Origin: Bdellovibrio reynosensis
GTDB taxonomy: Bacteria > Bdellovibrionota > Bdellovibrionia > Bdellovibrionales > Bdellovibrionaceae
NCBI RefSeq assembly: GCF_022814725.1
Contig: NZ_CP093442.1
Coordinates: 2,294,001-2,358,000 of the forward strand
Direction: 5' to 3'
DNA length: 64,000 nt
In this document: positions 9,968-20,109 of the stretch, in pieces
Position numbering within the stretch: the first letter of the stretch is position 1
Layout: each line of letters begins with the position of its first letter
Notes under the pieces: generated by a model
The model's database searches: none
The model's input: the letters and a program-made list of their open reading frames with translations, nothing else
What the model was told of the DNA's origin: nothing
Made by a program: the position numbers and the translations under genes

Positions 9968-12900
9968 CTAATACAACATAAAGAAAGTACCTATATTGAT
10001 CCCTTTTAAAGGATCAAATCCATCATGGCGTGACGAAGGAACCATAATATCTAAAGTTCCATCCCCGTTAACATCACCCGAAGATGTATTTGAATAGAAA
10101 TATTCCGGCTGCACTTCTGTATCTTCAGATGAGATAATAAACGGCTTCACTTTACCTGAACTGTCAGTGACTACGACAGAGTCAGGATAATCTTCAGAGT
10201 GCAATCCTGAATTCGATCCAAAGAATACAACCCCACGACCTAAATTCGTGACAGAGTTTATTTGATCATCCCAACCCATTGCTCCTAAAATCAGGTCATC
10301 AAAACCGTCGCCGTTGAAGTCAGCTTTTTTCGCGCGACCACCAAATACGGTCAATCCGGTGTAATCGTATGATCTTGCATCCCAAGCATAGAAAGCTTGC
10401 GGAGCAGGCTTCGCAGTACCCGATGAACGCACGCATCCTGGCAGTGGTGAAACAGCAATATTAGGATCAGAAAACTCAAGCTGCTTATTAAGGTTATCTT
10501 CAAGATAATCCCACATGGTGGTTACGTTGTCAGAGCCACAAATCGGACCATAATAAACATAACCAGTTCCAGAGCGATCCAATCCCGCTTTAGGAGTTTC
10601 AAACGGAGCAGAGACGAAAAGATCTTCGTAACCATCGTTATTTAAATCGCCTGCGGCTGAAACTTTCCAACCAAAATGGCGTCTAGTTTGATTTTGAAAT
10701 AATGATCCATCAAATAAAGGTGGCATCAGTGCGCGCACACCATTTGATAAACCATCTTGATCTAAGGAAGCATCTAGGCTTTGCCATAGGTTATCGTCTG
10801 TACATGAGTTCGCATTATAATTGTTATTATAATATGAATCTCTGGAAGCAGCTATAAGACCATTTGCGCTTCCTTTATAAATGAACACGCGGCCATAGTT
10901 AAAACGCGCATCCGTGTCGATATCATAATAACAAGCGATATCTTCCCAACCTGGCGCTGAAACGATCATGTCATCATAACCATCCTTATCGATATCCAAA
11001 ATCGCTACACTAGCACCGAATTGATGTTTCATGCGGTGATAACCATAATCCACGTTTTTAATCATTGGACTATACAAGAATTGCATTTTACACGTGTTTG
11101 CTGGTGCACCACTGCACGGCTGACTTGCGACGGGAACGCCTTCAGTACCGTAAGTATCAATCATGTAAGTCGTATTTGTGGAAGCCAACGCATTCGTGAC
11201 CGAAGGTTCATCAGGATATGTTCCATTCGAATATCCCTTTGTGCGCGGAGTTTGCACCCCGTTAGTTGAACCATAATAGATCCACACACGTCCCATCTGG
11301 TGAGCATTAACTCCATTAAGACAGTCAGGATCCGCTTCGGGTAAACACATCCATCCAGAGTTTCCTGCCAATGCAGTGCCATCGGCTCCCGTCGTGTCTA
11401 CCCATCCACCAGTGCGATTCATATTATTAAATGCAGACGCTGTCGGATTTGTGATAACGATGTCAGAAACGCCGTCACCATTAAAGTCCCCAGCATAAAC
11501 GATTTCACGGAATTGAGGATCCAGATCATCTAAAAGATCCACGTCAGATCCCGTCATTCCCATCCAACGTTTAGAAATAATTTGCGGATCACCATAAGCT
11601 GGAACCCACTGAGGATTATTTACAGCTTGCAGGCCACCACGTGATCCGTAGTAAACCACTGCCTGCCCATTGGTATTATAATCAATGAACATAACATCAG
11701 CAAAACCATCACCGTTCGCATCGTTAACGTTAAAGGCTCTTTGCGCCCAGCTCGCTGACATATTGGTTGGTTTTGTAATAAGCTGAGGCAAAGCGATATC
11801 TTCTAACGTCACACCTTGCGCAGGAGCGCTAGAAGGGAAACAATACACATCACTTTGGCTTGTCGGCTTAAAGACGCGAGTCAGATTTTCTTTACAGAAT
11901 GACGTTGTCACTAAACCAATCTTTGAACCGTAAAACACAACAGCATCCGTCGTATAAGTAGTGCTGTTTGCTGACGGACGAGAAATCTTAGCAACAGCAT
12001 CTGCATAACCATCGCGGTTAATATCGCCTACGATTCGAATAGATTCATAACCCAGATTTTGCGAGCTTGCTAAACTATCAGTCAAAGTCACCGAAGGAAC
12101 CGAGTTTACCGACGACAGTGGTTGACCACTGCTATAATAACCATAAACTGCACCGCCACCATTTTTCGTAGACTTATCTAAAAACGCACCAGCCATAATA
12201 TCATTTAAAGGTGTCGTCCCTGTAAAGTCGCCGTCGAAGTTACCAACCGTCACCGAACGACCAAAGTAGTCGTAGGCTTTGGCGTTGGTATTGTAAGAAT
12301 GTAAGAAGTTCGATGTCAGACCCACACCAGTTAAACTTGTAAATGCAAATACCGCCCCTGAATTTGTCGCACGGGTAGCATCACCAACAGCCCCAACAAC
12401 AACGTCTTTAAGACCATCCCCAGTGATATCACCCACTGCCATGGCCTCTGGATCTTTTCCAAGAAGTGAATTGGCAGCAATGGAATTAGACCGAATCAAA
12501 GTAGGTGCACACTTCTGTTTTGTTGCGTTGTTATTCACAGTGAACGAATCACACTGTGCAATTGTATCGTTCCAATCCAAATCTTTGTTCGTCGGCGACA
12601 CCGCATCGATTTGATAGAAAGCATTGTAAGAATAATATTTCCACTGATTACCGAAATAAACCCACAAAGCGCCAGAGTTTGTCTTTTCAAAATTGCTAAA
12701 GTAGCTGGCAGAAACCACGGCTTCAGCAAATCCATCAGCGTTTGAGTCTGACTTATTAGTGATAGCTGTGTTCGTCGCATCAAAACGACTTGAATCACCC
12801 ACAAGGGCTACTGAAGTACCAAAGCCTGCACTTGTTAATTTTTTGCCAGTGCCATCATCTTTATAATAACTGCGTGGGAACAAGACGCGGAAGCTTGAAG

Positions 12901-15175
12901 GATCAACAAAACACGACAAGTGAGTTGGGGTATCCATCTTGCGCAATCCACACTTCCAGAAGTTAGCGCGCGATGGGGTTTCAATTGGATCAGCAGAACC
13001 CGTAGCACCACGTCCAAAATAAACATATGCGGCGCCAGGTGCAGTACCAATAGCTGAATTCGATCCATTCATCGGCATGCCATAGTAGTTGTTACCATTG
13101 GCAAAGGCGGTAGCGCCGTTCCAGCCACCATCAGCAGGCGTGATCGTTGTACAATTTGGACAGATGCCTTGAACTTTTAATTTGAAATTAGTTGCACTTG
13201 CATTTGGATAACGGTCGCCTGGTGCCCCAACGATAAAATCAGATCCACCAAAAAGTTTATTATCAGAACGGCGAACCCTGTAAAGGCCATCGACGTCAGC
13301 GCCGCCTGAAATAGAGTGACCAAAACGAGCCCCATTATGCGGAGCCGGAGCGTAGATCTTTAAGAAACGAAACTTTGAATCCGACCCAGACGGAATCCCT
13401 GTGGCAAATGGAGTTTCGTAACCTACACCATCTTTAGATCCAAAATACAACGCCACATAACCCGTTGCTAGTTCGTACTTCGCATCCCCTGGTAAACTTG
13501 GTGAAGCAACGCCATCCCAGTCGCCTTTAGGAACACCAATACCAATGTCATCATACCCATCGGCATTGATATCGCCGATAAAACTGACTGAATATCCAAA
13601 TTCAGGATCATCAGTGATTTGAACTTTTTTAGAATCATCCCAATAAGCAGCAGGATAAAGTTTCATGTTTGCCCATAGCTGAACTGCAGAACATGTCGCA
13701 CCTTCGACCAAACCGTTACATGTTTCTACGTTTTGCTGAAGATCCTTAATTCGATTCGGTGATTTTAAGCCTTGAGGACTACCGAAGAAGGCAAAGGCAG
13801 TACCATCATAACGAATATTATTGCCGGTGATATCAAAACCCGGAGCACCAACAAGCAAGTCTTGGCAAGCCTTACCTAAGATACTGTCGCCATTGATATT
13901 ACCGCTACCACTTAAAGACTTACCGAATTTTGAGCGATGGGTTAAATCTTCAAAAGTAATAACTTGCGGGTCTTCACCCGGCTTCACTGGATTTCGCGAC
14001 GGAGTCGGAGTTGTTTTCAAAGAAAACTGAGATGAACCACTTGGTTTATAAGAATAATAAATATAAACCGCACCCGCAGATTCTTCTTTTACGCCAAGGT
14101 TAGCAATTGAAACCGACGGAAGACCGACAGCCATATCAGGATAACCATCACAGTTAAAATCCCCAGAAGTCAAAGCCTCGCCCATAAATGAAATACCAGA
14201 GTCTGCAGCTGACATCGGTGGAAGTTCATTGAATGTCGGAATACCTTTAATATAAGTGCTTAAATTATCAAAAATCAGGGTTTCGTTTTTAACACCATCG
14301 TTATAATTTACATGGATTGAAAGATCATCCACTTTGCCGATGTTCAGATTTGCTGAAGAAGAAAAAACGATCGTTCCAGAACCCACCATAGGATCGGATA
14401 CAGGTGTAGAGCCTTTGTAAACACGGCTGGTATAAAATTCATTTTTATATTCTGTATTAACAACTGGAGTTACCTTTGCAAATGGCAACGACCCAATTGA
14501 AATCGGACTTAATTCATAAGCTGGGGTTGGGAACGATGAATTTGTCGAAGCTGTCACAACCTTCGTTGGACGTTCATAAGTTCCATCAAGATATTTAACT
14601 TGAACTACAAAGTGATAACGAGTTGAACCTTCTAAACCTCTGAATACATATTTTGTGTCAATCGCAGTCGCATCAGGGGTTGCCCAATTCGCCGTGTTGG
14701 TCGCAGTGGGATCTTCATACTTTTTATAAAAGATTTGATACTCTTCAACTTTATTTGGATAAACCCATGAAACCACCAGATTTCCATCTGAATCCTTGAT
14801 CACTGCATCAGAACCAGAAAAAGGAGTTAAAGTGATCGCACTTAGTTCTTTATTACCACCAACAGAAGTTGAACCATCCGTACCAACGACCTTGAATGTG
14901 TATGATGTGTTTGGATCAAGATCACGAATAATAGCTTCACTAAATGAAGTCGTCACTAAAGCTTCAGAGGAAAGATTATAAAAAACTTTATACTCTCTAT
15001 ACCGGATATGGTTATTCCAATAAACACGCACTGCTGTTGGCGATAACACCTCTACGCCTTCAACCCCAGAGAAATCCTTTAACAAGCTTCCGGTTTCAAT
15101 TTTTTCCGTACAAGCACCAGTAAAAATCAATGATATCAGTAACGCCAAGAGCGTGATATTTTTAGTAAAGGACAT
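9968..15175 (-). CDS. FG-GAP (integrin alpha-like) repeat lipoprotein, paralogue 2
   Basis: 1735 residues from the ATG at 15175, which has AGGAG six bases upstream; a TTG at 15193 extends the frame but lacks support. Signal peptide with lipobox IFTGAC. Residues about 35-215 hold two fibronectin type III-like domains (REYKVFYN, EEYQIFYKKY). From about 340 to the C-terminus there are a dozen or more FG-GAP repeats with calcium loops such as GDFNCDGYPD, GDINADGYDD, GDLNNDGYED and GDVNGDGTLD, enough for about two seven-bladed propellers. It is a paralogue of the upstream gene and overlaps its end by 14 bases. Surface display is inferred. The FG-GAP family mediates protein or cell binding in integrin alpha chains. 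Confidence 0.88.
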   Translation of the reverse strand: MSFTKNITLLALLISLIFTGACTEKIETGSLLKDFSGVEGVEVLSPTAVRVYWNNHIRYREYKVFYNLSSEALVTTSFSEAIIRDLDPNTSYTFKVVGTDGSTSVGGNKELSAITLTPFSGSDAVIKDSDGNLVVSWVYPNKVEEYQIFYKKYEDPTATNTANWATPDATAIDTKYVFRGLEGSTRYHFVVQVKYLDGTYERPTKVVTASTNSSFPTPAYELSPISIGSLPFAKVTPVVNTEYKNEFYTSRVYKGSTPVSDPMVGSGTIVFSSSANLNIGKVDDLSIHVNYNDGVKNETLIFDNLSTYIKGIPTFNELPPMSAADSGISFMGEALTSGDFNCDGYPDMAVGLPSVSIANLGVKEESAGAVYIYYSYKPSGSSQFSLKTTPTPSRNPVKPGEDPQVITFEDLTHRSKFGKSLSGSGNINGDSILGKACQDLLVGAPGFDITGNNIRYDGTAFAFFGSPQGLKSPNRIKDLQQNVETCNGLVEGATCSAVQLWANMKLYPAAYWDDSKKVQITDDPEFGYSVSFIGDINADGYDDIGIGVPKGDWDGVASPSLPGDAKYELATGYVALYFGSKDGVGYETPFATGIPSGSDSKFRFLKIYAPAPHNGARFGHSISGGADVDGLYRVRRSDNKLFGGSDFIVGAPGDRYPNASATNFKLKVQGICPNCTTITPADGGWNGATAFANGNNYYGMPMNGSNSAIGTAPGAAYVYFGRGATGSADPIETPSRANFWKCGLRKMDTPTHLSCFVDPSSFRVLFPRSYYKDDGTGKKLTSAGFGTSVALVGDSSRFDATNTAITNKSDSNADGFAEAVVSASYFSNFEKTNSGALWVYFGNQWKYYSYNAFYQIDAVSPTNKDLDWNDTIAQCDSFTVNNNATKQKCAPTLIRSNSIAANSLLGKDPEAMAVGDITGDGLKDVVVGAVGDATRATNSGAVFAFTSLTGVGLTSNFLHSYNTNAKAYDYFGRSVTVGNFDGDFTGTTPLNDIMAGAFLDKSTKNGGGAVYGYYSSGQPLSSVNSVPSVTLTDSLASSQNLGYESIRIVGDINRDGYADAVAKISRPSANSTTYTTDAVVFYGSKIGLVTTSFCKENLTRVFKPTSQSDVYCFPSSAPAQGVTLEDIALPQLITKPTNMSASWAQRAFNVNDANGDGFADVMFIDYNTNGQAVVYYGSRGGLQAVNNPQWVPAYGDPQIISKRWMGMTGSDVDLLDDLDPQFREIVYAGDFNGDGVSDIVITNPTASAFNNMNRTGGWVDTTGADGTALAGNSGWMCLPEADPDCLNGVNAHQMGRVWIYYGSTNGVQTPRTKGYSNGTYPDEPSVTNALASTNTTYMIDTYGTEGVPVASQPCSGAPANTCKMQFLYSPMIKNVDYGYHRMKHQFGASVAILDIDKDGYDDMIVSAPGWEDIACYYDIDTDARFNYGRVFIYKGSANGLIAASRDSYYNNNYNANSCTDDNLWQSLDASLDQDGLSNGVRALMPPLFDGSLFQNQTRRHFGWKVSAAGDLNNDGYEDLFVSAPFETPKAGLDRSGTGYVYYGPICGSDNVTTMWDYLEDNLNKQLEFSDPNIAVSPLPGCVRSSGTAKPAPQAFYAWDARSYDYTGLTVFGGRAKKADFNGDGFDDLILGAMGWDDQINSVTNLGRGVVFFGSNSGLHSEDYPDSVVVTDSSGKVKPFIISSEDTEVQPEYFYSNTSSGDVNGDGTLDIMVPSSRHDGFDPLKGINIGTFFMLY

Positions 15176-18100
15176 AGACCACTCCTGTCGCAAATGCTTT
15201 TCCAGATGGATGGCCCCGACCAGGCGCAGCCATTAGCAAGTCGGCAACTCCGTCGCCGTTGATGTCTCCACTCGCAGAACTTGAAATATAAGATCCTTCA
15301 AAAGCCACTCTTTCTGGCAAATAAATCAAAGAAGGCTCACACACAGGTGTTGAACCGCCATAACATCGTGGCGTCGGTGAAGCCGTAGCATTGATCTTAA
15401 GTCCCAATGGACCACCGTAATAAACAACGAATGCGCCAGTATCTTCTAAGATCTCTTCTAGATCATAATCTTTACCAGTCATATTCACGACGATATCGGC
15501 ATAACTGTCGTTATTGATGTCACCTACGGCAGCTACTCCATATCCAAAATAATCCGTAGCGGTCAGCGCACCTAAAGAGATCGGGGCAATTCGCTGAACT
15601 TTCGGTTGAGTACCAGTCGCGTGAAGAGTGTTTTCCCCAATAGGACTGCTAGCAAAGAAGTCAGAAGAAAGAATACTTGCAGCACCATAGAATGCATACA
15701 CAGTTCCCACTTGTGCCCCATAGAACGCATAAACCTTTGATGACGCGGGCCCAGAAACTACAAGGTCCGTCAATGTATCGCCATTGATGTCACCTGGAGC
15801 CACCACATCATAGCCGAATTTCTCTCCGGCTGTAGCAGGATCCATTTTTTGAAGTGGCGTATACACTAAACCTTTATTGCTTCCTTTAAATAAGTAAGCA
15901 CGGCCTTTGTTGGCGTTAAATTGAGGATCTCCAACGACGAGCTCATCGGTTTCATCACCGGCTAAATTGTCTAAAGATTTTAACCCAGTTAAGCTCCACC
16001 CAAACATCACCCCGATATCCGGAGAAGCAAGAATTTGAACTTTACAAACCTTTGGTGTCGTATCCGTGCAAGGGTTTTCTACAACGACATCCGCAGCACC
16101 CCCGGCACCATCATCCAATCTTAATGTTCCATTAGATCTATTCGTCTGAGGTCCAATATTTGAACCGTAGAACACATAAATACGGCCGTTATTTGAGTTA
16201 GAGAAATCAATTCCTACTGGAATTACGCCGGCAGCGGGTTCATCTGTTGTGTTAGTCGCAATCGCAAAATCGCTATAACCGTCTTTATTAAAATCACCAT
16301 AAGTAGCCGCGCGATTGCTTGTGCCGTAGTTAGTAATATTTAATGCCGAAATAGATGAAGAACCCATCATCACACCGGATGTGTGAAAGTTGGCCGTATT
16401 AGATCCGCCGGAAATCGCGAACTTCAGTGGATTTTGACCCACCGGCGCCAATGAAGGAGCATTACCTGATACAACCCCACTTGAAGATCCGTAATAGATA
16501 TATGAACCGTAATAGCCAATTATCAAAATGTCATCATAAGCATCGCCGTTCACACTGCCAATGCGATAGAACTCTTTACCAAATCCAGGATCAAGATCAA
16601 CAACAAGCTTTAATGGTTCACCAACAGCAGCTGGACTGCGTGCAGGATCCGGTGATGTCACTAGTCCCGAAGAGCTTCCATAATAAATTGCTAACTCTAC
16701 TGTGTTTGCGACAGAGATATGCGCTGCCATGTCGTCATATCCGTCACCATTCACGTCGCCGATAATTTTCGCACGTTCAAAGTGATAGTTTAACTCTTTA
16801 CCAAAGTTAACATTCAAAGTTTTATCTGGCACTGACACTGAAGAAGCAAACGAACCATTAGAATTAAAGATAAAACCAGCGCCGTTATAATAAGTCGGAC
16901 TTGATTGGAAAGGTGCAGAAGTAAATAGGTCACCGGTACCATCGCCGTTGAAGTCGGCTCCGCCAGCACCGCCAAAGCCAAACATCGCGCCTGCGGTTAA
17001 ATCCTTAGCATATATAATAGAAGCACCAAATGGATTTACGCCACCGCTATACCATGTACAGCCTGTAGTACATCCTAACGAATCATCATCAGATAATTGC
17101 GGAGAATCAATACGAGTTGCACCTTCATAACCTAAAGCTGAAACATCGGGCTTATAAAGATAAATCACACCGTGGTTCATCAGCTGTTTTTTACCATCAC
17201 TGCTAGCAACAGTGCGATAAGGTGCTGAAACGGCAAACGAAGGAAGTCCGCGGGAAACAGATTCAATATCATCCATTGTTCCAAGTGAATATCCAAATTG
17301 AACGCCAGATTCGGCAGGACTTGTGTGAATCACTTGATTTTCACAGTGCTGTAAAGCGCCTGTTGTTACGTTGGTATTCCGGGCGTTACAGGCAATACGA
17401 TTGACTGCCGTGATATCTTGTTGTGGAGCTAATATTCCTAATATGCCACCCGTTGTAAAATCATTCGAACGAGGAGTCATATAATAACCAAAAACCGCGC
17501 CCGCAGTAGTACTGCCAGACACTGTCGATCTTGGAGCTCCTACAAAAACAGCTCCAGAAATATTTGGTGTAGTATTAACCGCACCAATAATATTAGTTAA
17601 CGGATAACCGTTTTGGTTTGGAATACCTAAGATGCTTGCCCCATAACCAAGAACATTGATGTGAGTCGCTTCAGGGCTTCCGCCACCGGCAACGTCCGGA
17701 TAGGATTCTTTACAGGTCCAACCCAGGATTTTTTGCTTATCTGTACCTGAATCAAGCATGTCACCTTTACAGACAATAATCGAACCGCGACCTGCTGCTC
17801 TGTCAGGGACACCAATTACTAAGTCATCACACTTAGTAAAATCGTAACCTTTTTCGGCAGGAGCTGGAGTCGTACGGAACACCCAGCTTCCGTTGTTCAC
17901 ACATTTTCTAGAATTAAACGCAGTACCGATCGCGCCACCGAAATCTTCGGTGACACTTTTACCCACAAAGGTTCCATCAGTAAGATCACCAAGAGCCAAT
18001 GATTCTGCATCAATGATCGCATGAGTTTTGGCATTTGAAACTGGCAATAAACCAAAGCGGTCACCACGCAATACATGCACTTGGCGCACTGACGTGTTTA

Positions 18101-19823
18101 ATTGAACAGCCATTGCTAAATCGTCATAACCGTCGTTGTTGTAATCACCGAAAACGATGGATTCAACATTGTAGGTAGTTGAATTTTTATATTTAGCAGG
18201 ACGGCACTTAAACGACGTTGGATCACAGGTAGCTTCATTTAAACCATATGAATTGCCGCCAGAACCAGTCACTAAACCTTTTACTGGATCACCGAACACA
18301 ACAAAGACCGACCCTTCGGCAGTTTGGATTGCTAAGTCATCACAAGTGTAAATCTTTTTAATTTTATTAATATTCGCCGGTGGTGTCGCCGGAGTGAAAA
18401 GATCGTCACACAAACCGACGCGATTAGCTTTTGAATCGGCTAGATCTGTGTAACGGCTAAAACAGTCACCATTCACATTTCCTACCGACAAACGCTGCCC
18501 GAGACGAGTATTTGATGAAAGACCTGTATAATAGATCAACTGAGCATTCGGAAAAGAATTATCCGCACTTGGAGAAACATCAGTCTTTAAAGTGGGAGCC
18601 GGATCAATTGGATTTCCATTAGCATCAAATCCTGGAGGAGCATCGTAACCGTAGTAAACAACAACCGCACCGCCAGATTCATAATGGCGCTCACTAACAT
18701 AAGGGGTTGCTCGCGGTGCTGCCATTGCAACGTCTTTCAAACCATCACAGTTGAAATCACCAACAGACACATTATAACCAAGCTCTTGCATTCCTAAACC
18801 GCCACCCACGAGACGAGGAATGATCGGTGCTTTGGCACCAGCACCATCAAGACTGCGAATCAAAGGCTTCGTGATGCCCGAAGATCCATCCAACAAAACG
18901 TCAACGATAGTGACTTTGCCAGTCGTATCTGAAACCTTTGCATACATATTTTTAGAACCCGGCGAAATCGGGATGATCGAACGGAAATAATCATTGCCAT
19001 TCACAGTGGCTAAACGAATATCCGTAAAGCGCTCAAACACTTCCGTTTTATACGTGGTATCGCCACCTTCGGTCCAAAACCAAGGGAAGTTTCCGATAAA
19101 TGCTGAATTGATTTTTACTGTCGGTAAATTTGTTAATTGGGATTGAACCAAAACACAAGGGGCTTTGGTGTTGATGTAAGCTTCGGCCATATTTGTAGGC
19201 TCATAAGTTTCATCTTCATAGTGAGCCATCACCCAAAAACAGTATTTTGCACCACTAGCAAGAGACGTAACACCCACAGTGCTTTTATCAATAGCAGTTG
19301 CTGTCGGTGTTGAAAGATCCCACGTTTCACTTTCACGTTTGGTGTAAACTTTGTAAGTGACATCGTCACCGTTTTTAACCCAGTTTACCTCCACCGTCCC
19401 GTTGGCCTGTGCAGTTAAGCCCGAAGAAGGAACACCGGTGAAAGTCGCCATTGTTTTTACGGGAATAAAATTCTCAAAACCAAATTCTTCATCAGTTAAA
19501 GCATCAACACCCGTAACAGAAAAATCATAGTAAGTATCCGGGGAAAGGCCCGTGATATTCGTCGTCGCAAAAGTTTCAACCTTCACTGGCGTATTAAAGC
19601 CTTTGCGGTAAATTCGATATTCTTTAAAGCGCGCCTGAAGCGACCAAGAAAGTTTCACCGTCGTTGGTGAAATTGCTACCGCCGAACTAAGTCCTTCGAA
19701 CTTAGATGGTAACGTGGTTCCCTGCAGCCCTGCTTTTGAGCAAGATACTGCCGTCAATCCTATAACGATCCACAGTATTGTTAATAAGCACTTCATAGCT
19801 TTCATCAGTATATAGATCGGCAT
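15162..19823 (-). CDS. FG-GAP (integrin alpha-like) repeat lipoprotein, paralogue 1
   Basis: Up to 1553 residues. The start is uncertain: ATGs at 19823, 19805 and 19796 all precede the signal peptide and none has a clear Shine-Dalgarno. The lipobox is TAVSC. Two fibronectin III-like domains occupy about 40-215 (FKEYRIYRKG, VTYKVYTKRE). FG-GAP repeats follow from about 350 to the end, with calcium loops such as GDFNCDGLKD, GDYNNDGYDD, GADFNGDGTGD, GDVNGDGYDD, GDFNKDGYSD and GDINGDGVAD. It has the same order of domains as the next gene, so the pair arose by tandem duplication. It is the first gene of the minus-strand surface operon. A candidate promoter with a palindrome lies about 115 bases upstream. 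Confidence 0.87.
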   Translation of the reverse strand: MPIYILMKAMKCLLTILWIVIGLTAVSCSKAGLQGTTLPSKFEGLSSAVAISPTTVKLSWSLQARFKEYRIYRKGFNTPVKVETFATTNITGLSPDTYYDFSVTGVDALTDEEFGFENFIPVKTMATFTGVPSSGLTAQANGTVEVNWVKNGDDVTYKVYTKRESETWDLSTPTATAIDKSTVGVTSLASGAKYCFWVMAHYEDETYEPTNMAEAYINTKAPCVLVQSQLTNLPTVKINSAFIGNFPWFWTEGGDTTYKTEVFERFTDIRLATVNGNDYFRSIIPISPGSKNMYAKVSDTTGKVTIVDVLLDGSSGITKPLIRSLDGAGAKAPIIPRLVGGGLGMQELGYNVSVGDFNCDGLKDVAMAAPRATPYVSERHYESGGAVVVYYGYDAPPGFDANGNPIDPAPTLKTDVSPSADNSFPNAQLIYYTGLSSNTRLGQRLSVGNVNGDCFSRYTDLADSKANRVGLCDDLFTPATPPANINKIKKIYTCDDLAIQTAEGSVFVVFGDPVKGLVTGSGGNSYGLNEATCDPTSFKCRPAKYKNSTTYNVESIVFGDYNNDGYDDLAMAVQLNTSVRQVHVLRGDRFGLLPVSNAKTHAIIDAESLALGDLTDGTFVGKSVTEDFGGAIGTAFNSRKCVNNGSWVFRTTPAPAEKGYDFTKCDDLVIGVPDRAAGRGSIIVCKGDMLDSGTDKQKILGWTCKESYPDVAGGGSPEATHINVLGYGASILGIPNQNGYPLTNIIGAVNTTPNISGAVFVGAPRSTVSGSTTAGAVFGYYMTPRSNDFTTGGILGILAPQQDITAVNRIACNARNTNVTTGALQHCENQVIHTSPAESGVQFGYSLGTMDDIESVSRGLPSFAVSAPYRTVASSDGKKQLMNHGVIYLYKPDVSALGYEGATRIDSPQLSDDDSLGCTTGCTWYSGGVNPFGASIIYAKDLTAGAMFGFGGAGGADFNGDGTGDLFTSAPFQSSPTYYNGAGFIFNSNGSFASSVSVPDKTLNVNFGKELNYHFERAKIIGDVNGDGYDDMAAHISVANTVELAIYYGSSSGLVTSPDPARSPAAVGEPLKLVVDLDPGFGKEFYRIGSVNGDAYDDILIIGYYGSYIYYGSSSGVVSGNAPSLAPVGQNPLKFAISGGSNTANFHTSGVMMGSSSISALNITNYGTSNRAATYGDFNKDGYSDFAIATNTTDEPAAGVIPVGIDFSNSNNGRIYVFYGSNIGPQTNRSNGTLRLDDGAGGAADVVVENPCTDTTPKVCKVQILASPDIGVMFGWSLTGLKSLDNLAGDETDELVVGDPQFNANKGRAYLFKGSNKGLVYTPLQKMDPATAGEKFGYDVVAPGDINGDTLTDLVVSGPASSKVYAFYGAQVGTVYAFYGAASILSSDFFASSPIGENTLHATGTQPKVQRIAPISLGALTATDYFGYGVAAVGDINNDSYADIVVNMTGKDYDLEEILEDTGAFVVYYGGPLGLKINATASPTPRCYGGSTPVCEPSLIYLPERVAFEGSYISSSASGDINGDGVADLLMAAPGRGHPSGKAFATGVVYVLY

Positions 19824-19935
19824 CTATCTATGGAATTAAACTAAGGAATTACCTCTAAATGGTACAGTCTAGGTGTTCCCCTATTTCACAGGCCTTTCGT
19901 CCGTAGAAAGAGGCAGTGTCTCAAATGTGAAATCC

Positions 19936-19962
19936 AATATAGAAGATTACGTAATCTCTCAA
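19936..19962 (-). promoter_or_regulatory. Candidate promoter and 14-bp palindrome upstream of the surface operon
   Basis: On the minus strand TTGAGA (19957-19962) and TATATT (19936-19941) are separated by 15 bases, shorter than the usual 17. The spacer holds a perfect palindrome, AGATTACGTAATCT (19944-19957), which touches the -35-like box. This is a typical placement for a repressor or activator operator. The 286-base gap between 19824 and 20109 otherwise contains a weak hairpin in the would-be leader near 19892-19914 and the terminator of the chemotaxis operon. Confidence 0.3.
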
Positions 19963-20072
19963 GTATTTCGTCTAGTCTGTGATTGGGGTCCTTATTGGAA
20001 ATGTGGGGAACAGAAAGATTGAAGGTGAGATTAAAAGATCGCAAACAAACCAATTCCAAGCAAAAACCCGAT

Positions 20073-20105
20073 GACAGTGGAAGAGGCCCACCCTCTTCCA
20101 CTGTC
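20073..20105 (-). terminator. Terminator of the chemotaxis operon
   Basis: A perfect 14-bp stem (20073-20086 with 20092-20105) has a 5-base loop. On the minus strand it begins 4 bases after the stop of the STAS-CheX gene and is followed by GGGTTTTT within a few bases, so it fits a Rho-independent terminator with a slightly displaced U tract. Confidence 0.7.
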
Positions 20106-20109
20106 TTTG

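Noticed and set aside
16427-16765. 112-codon plus-strand open frame
   Set aside because: It is antisense to an FG-GAP lipoprotein gene, rich in His/Gln, and repeats with the coding-strand repeats.
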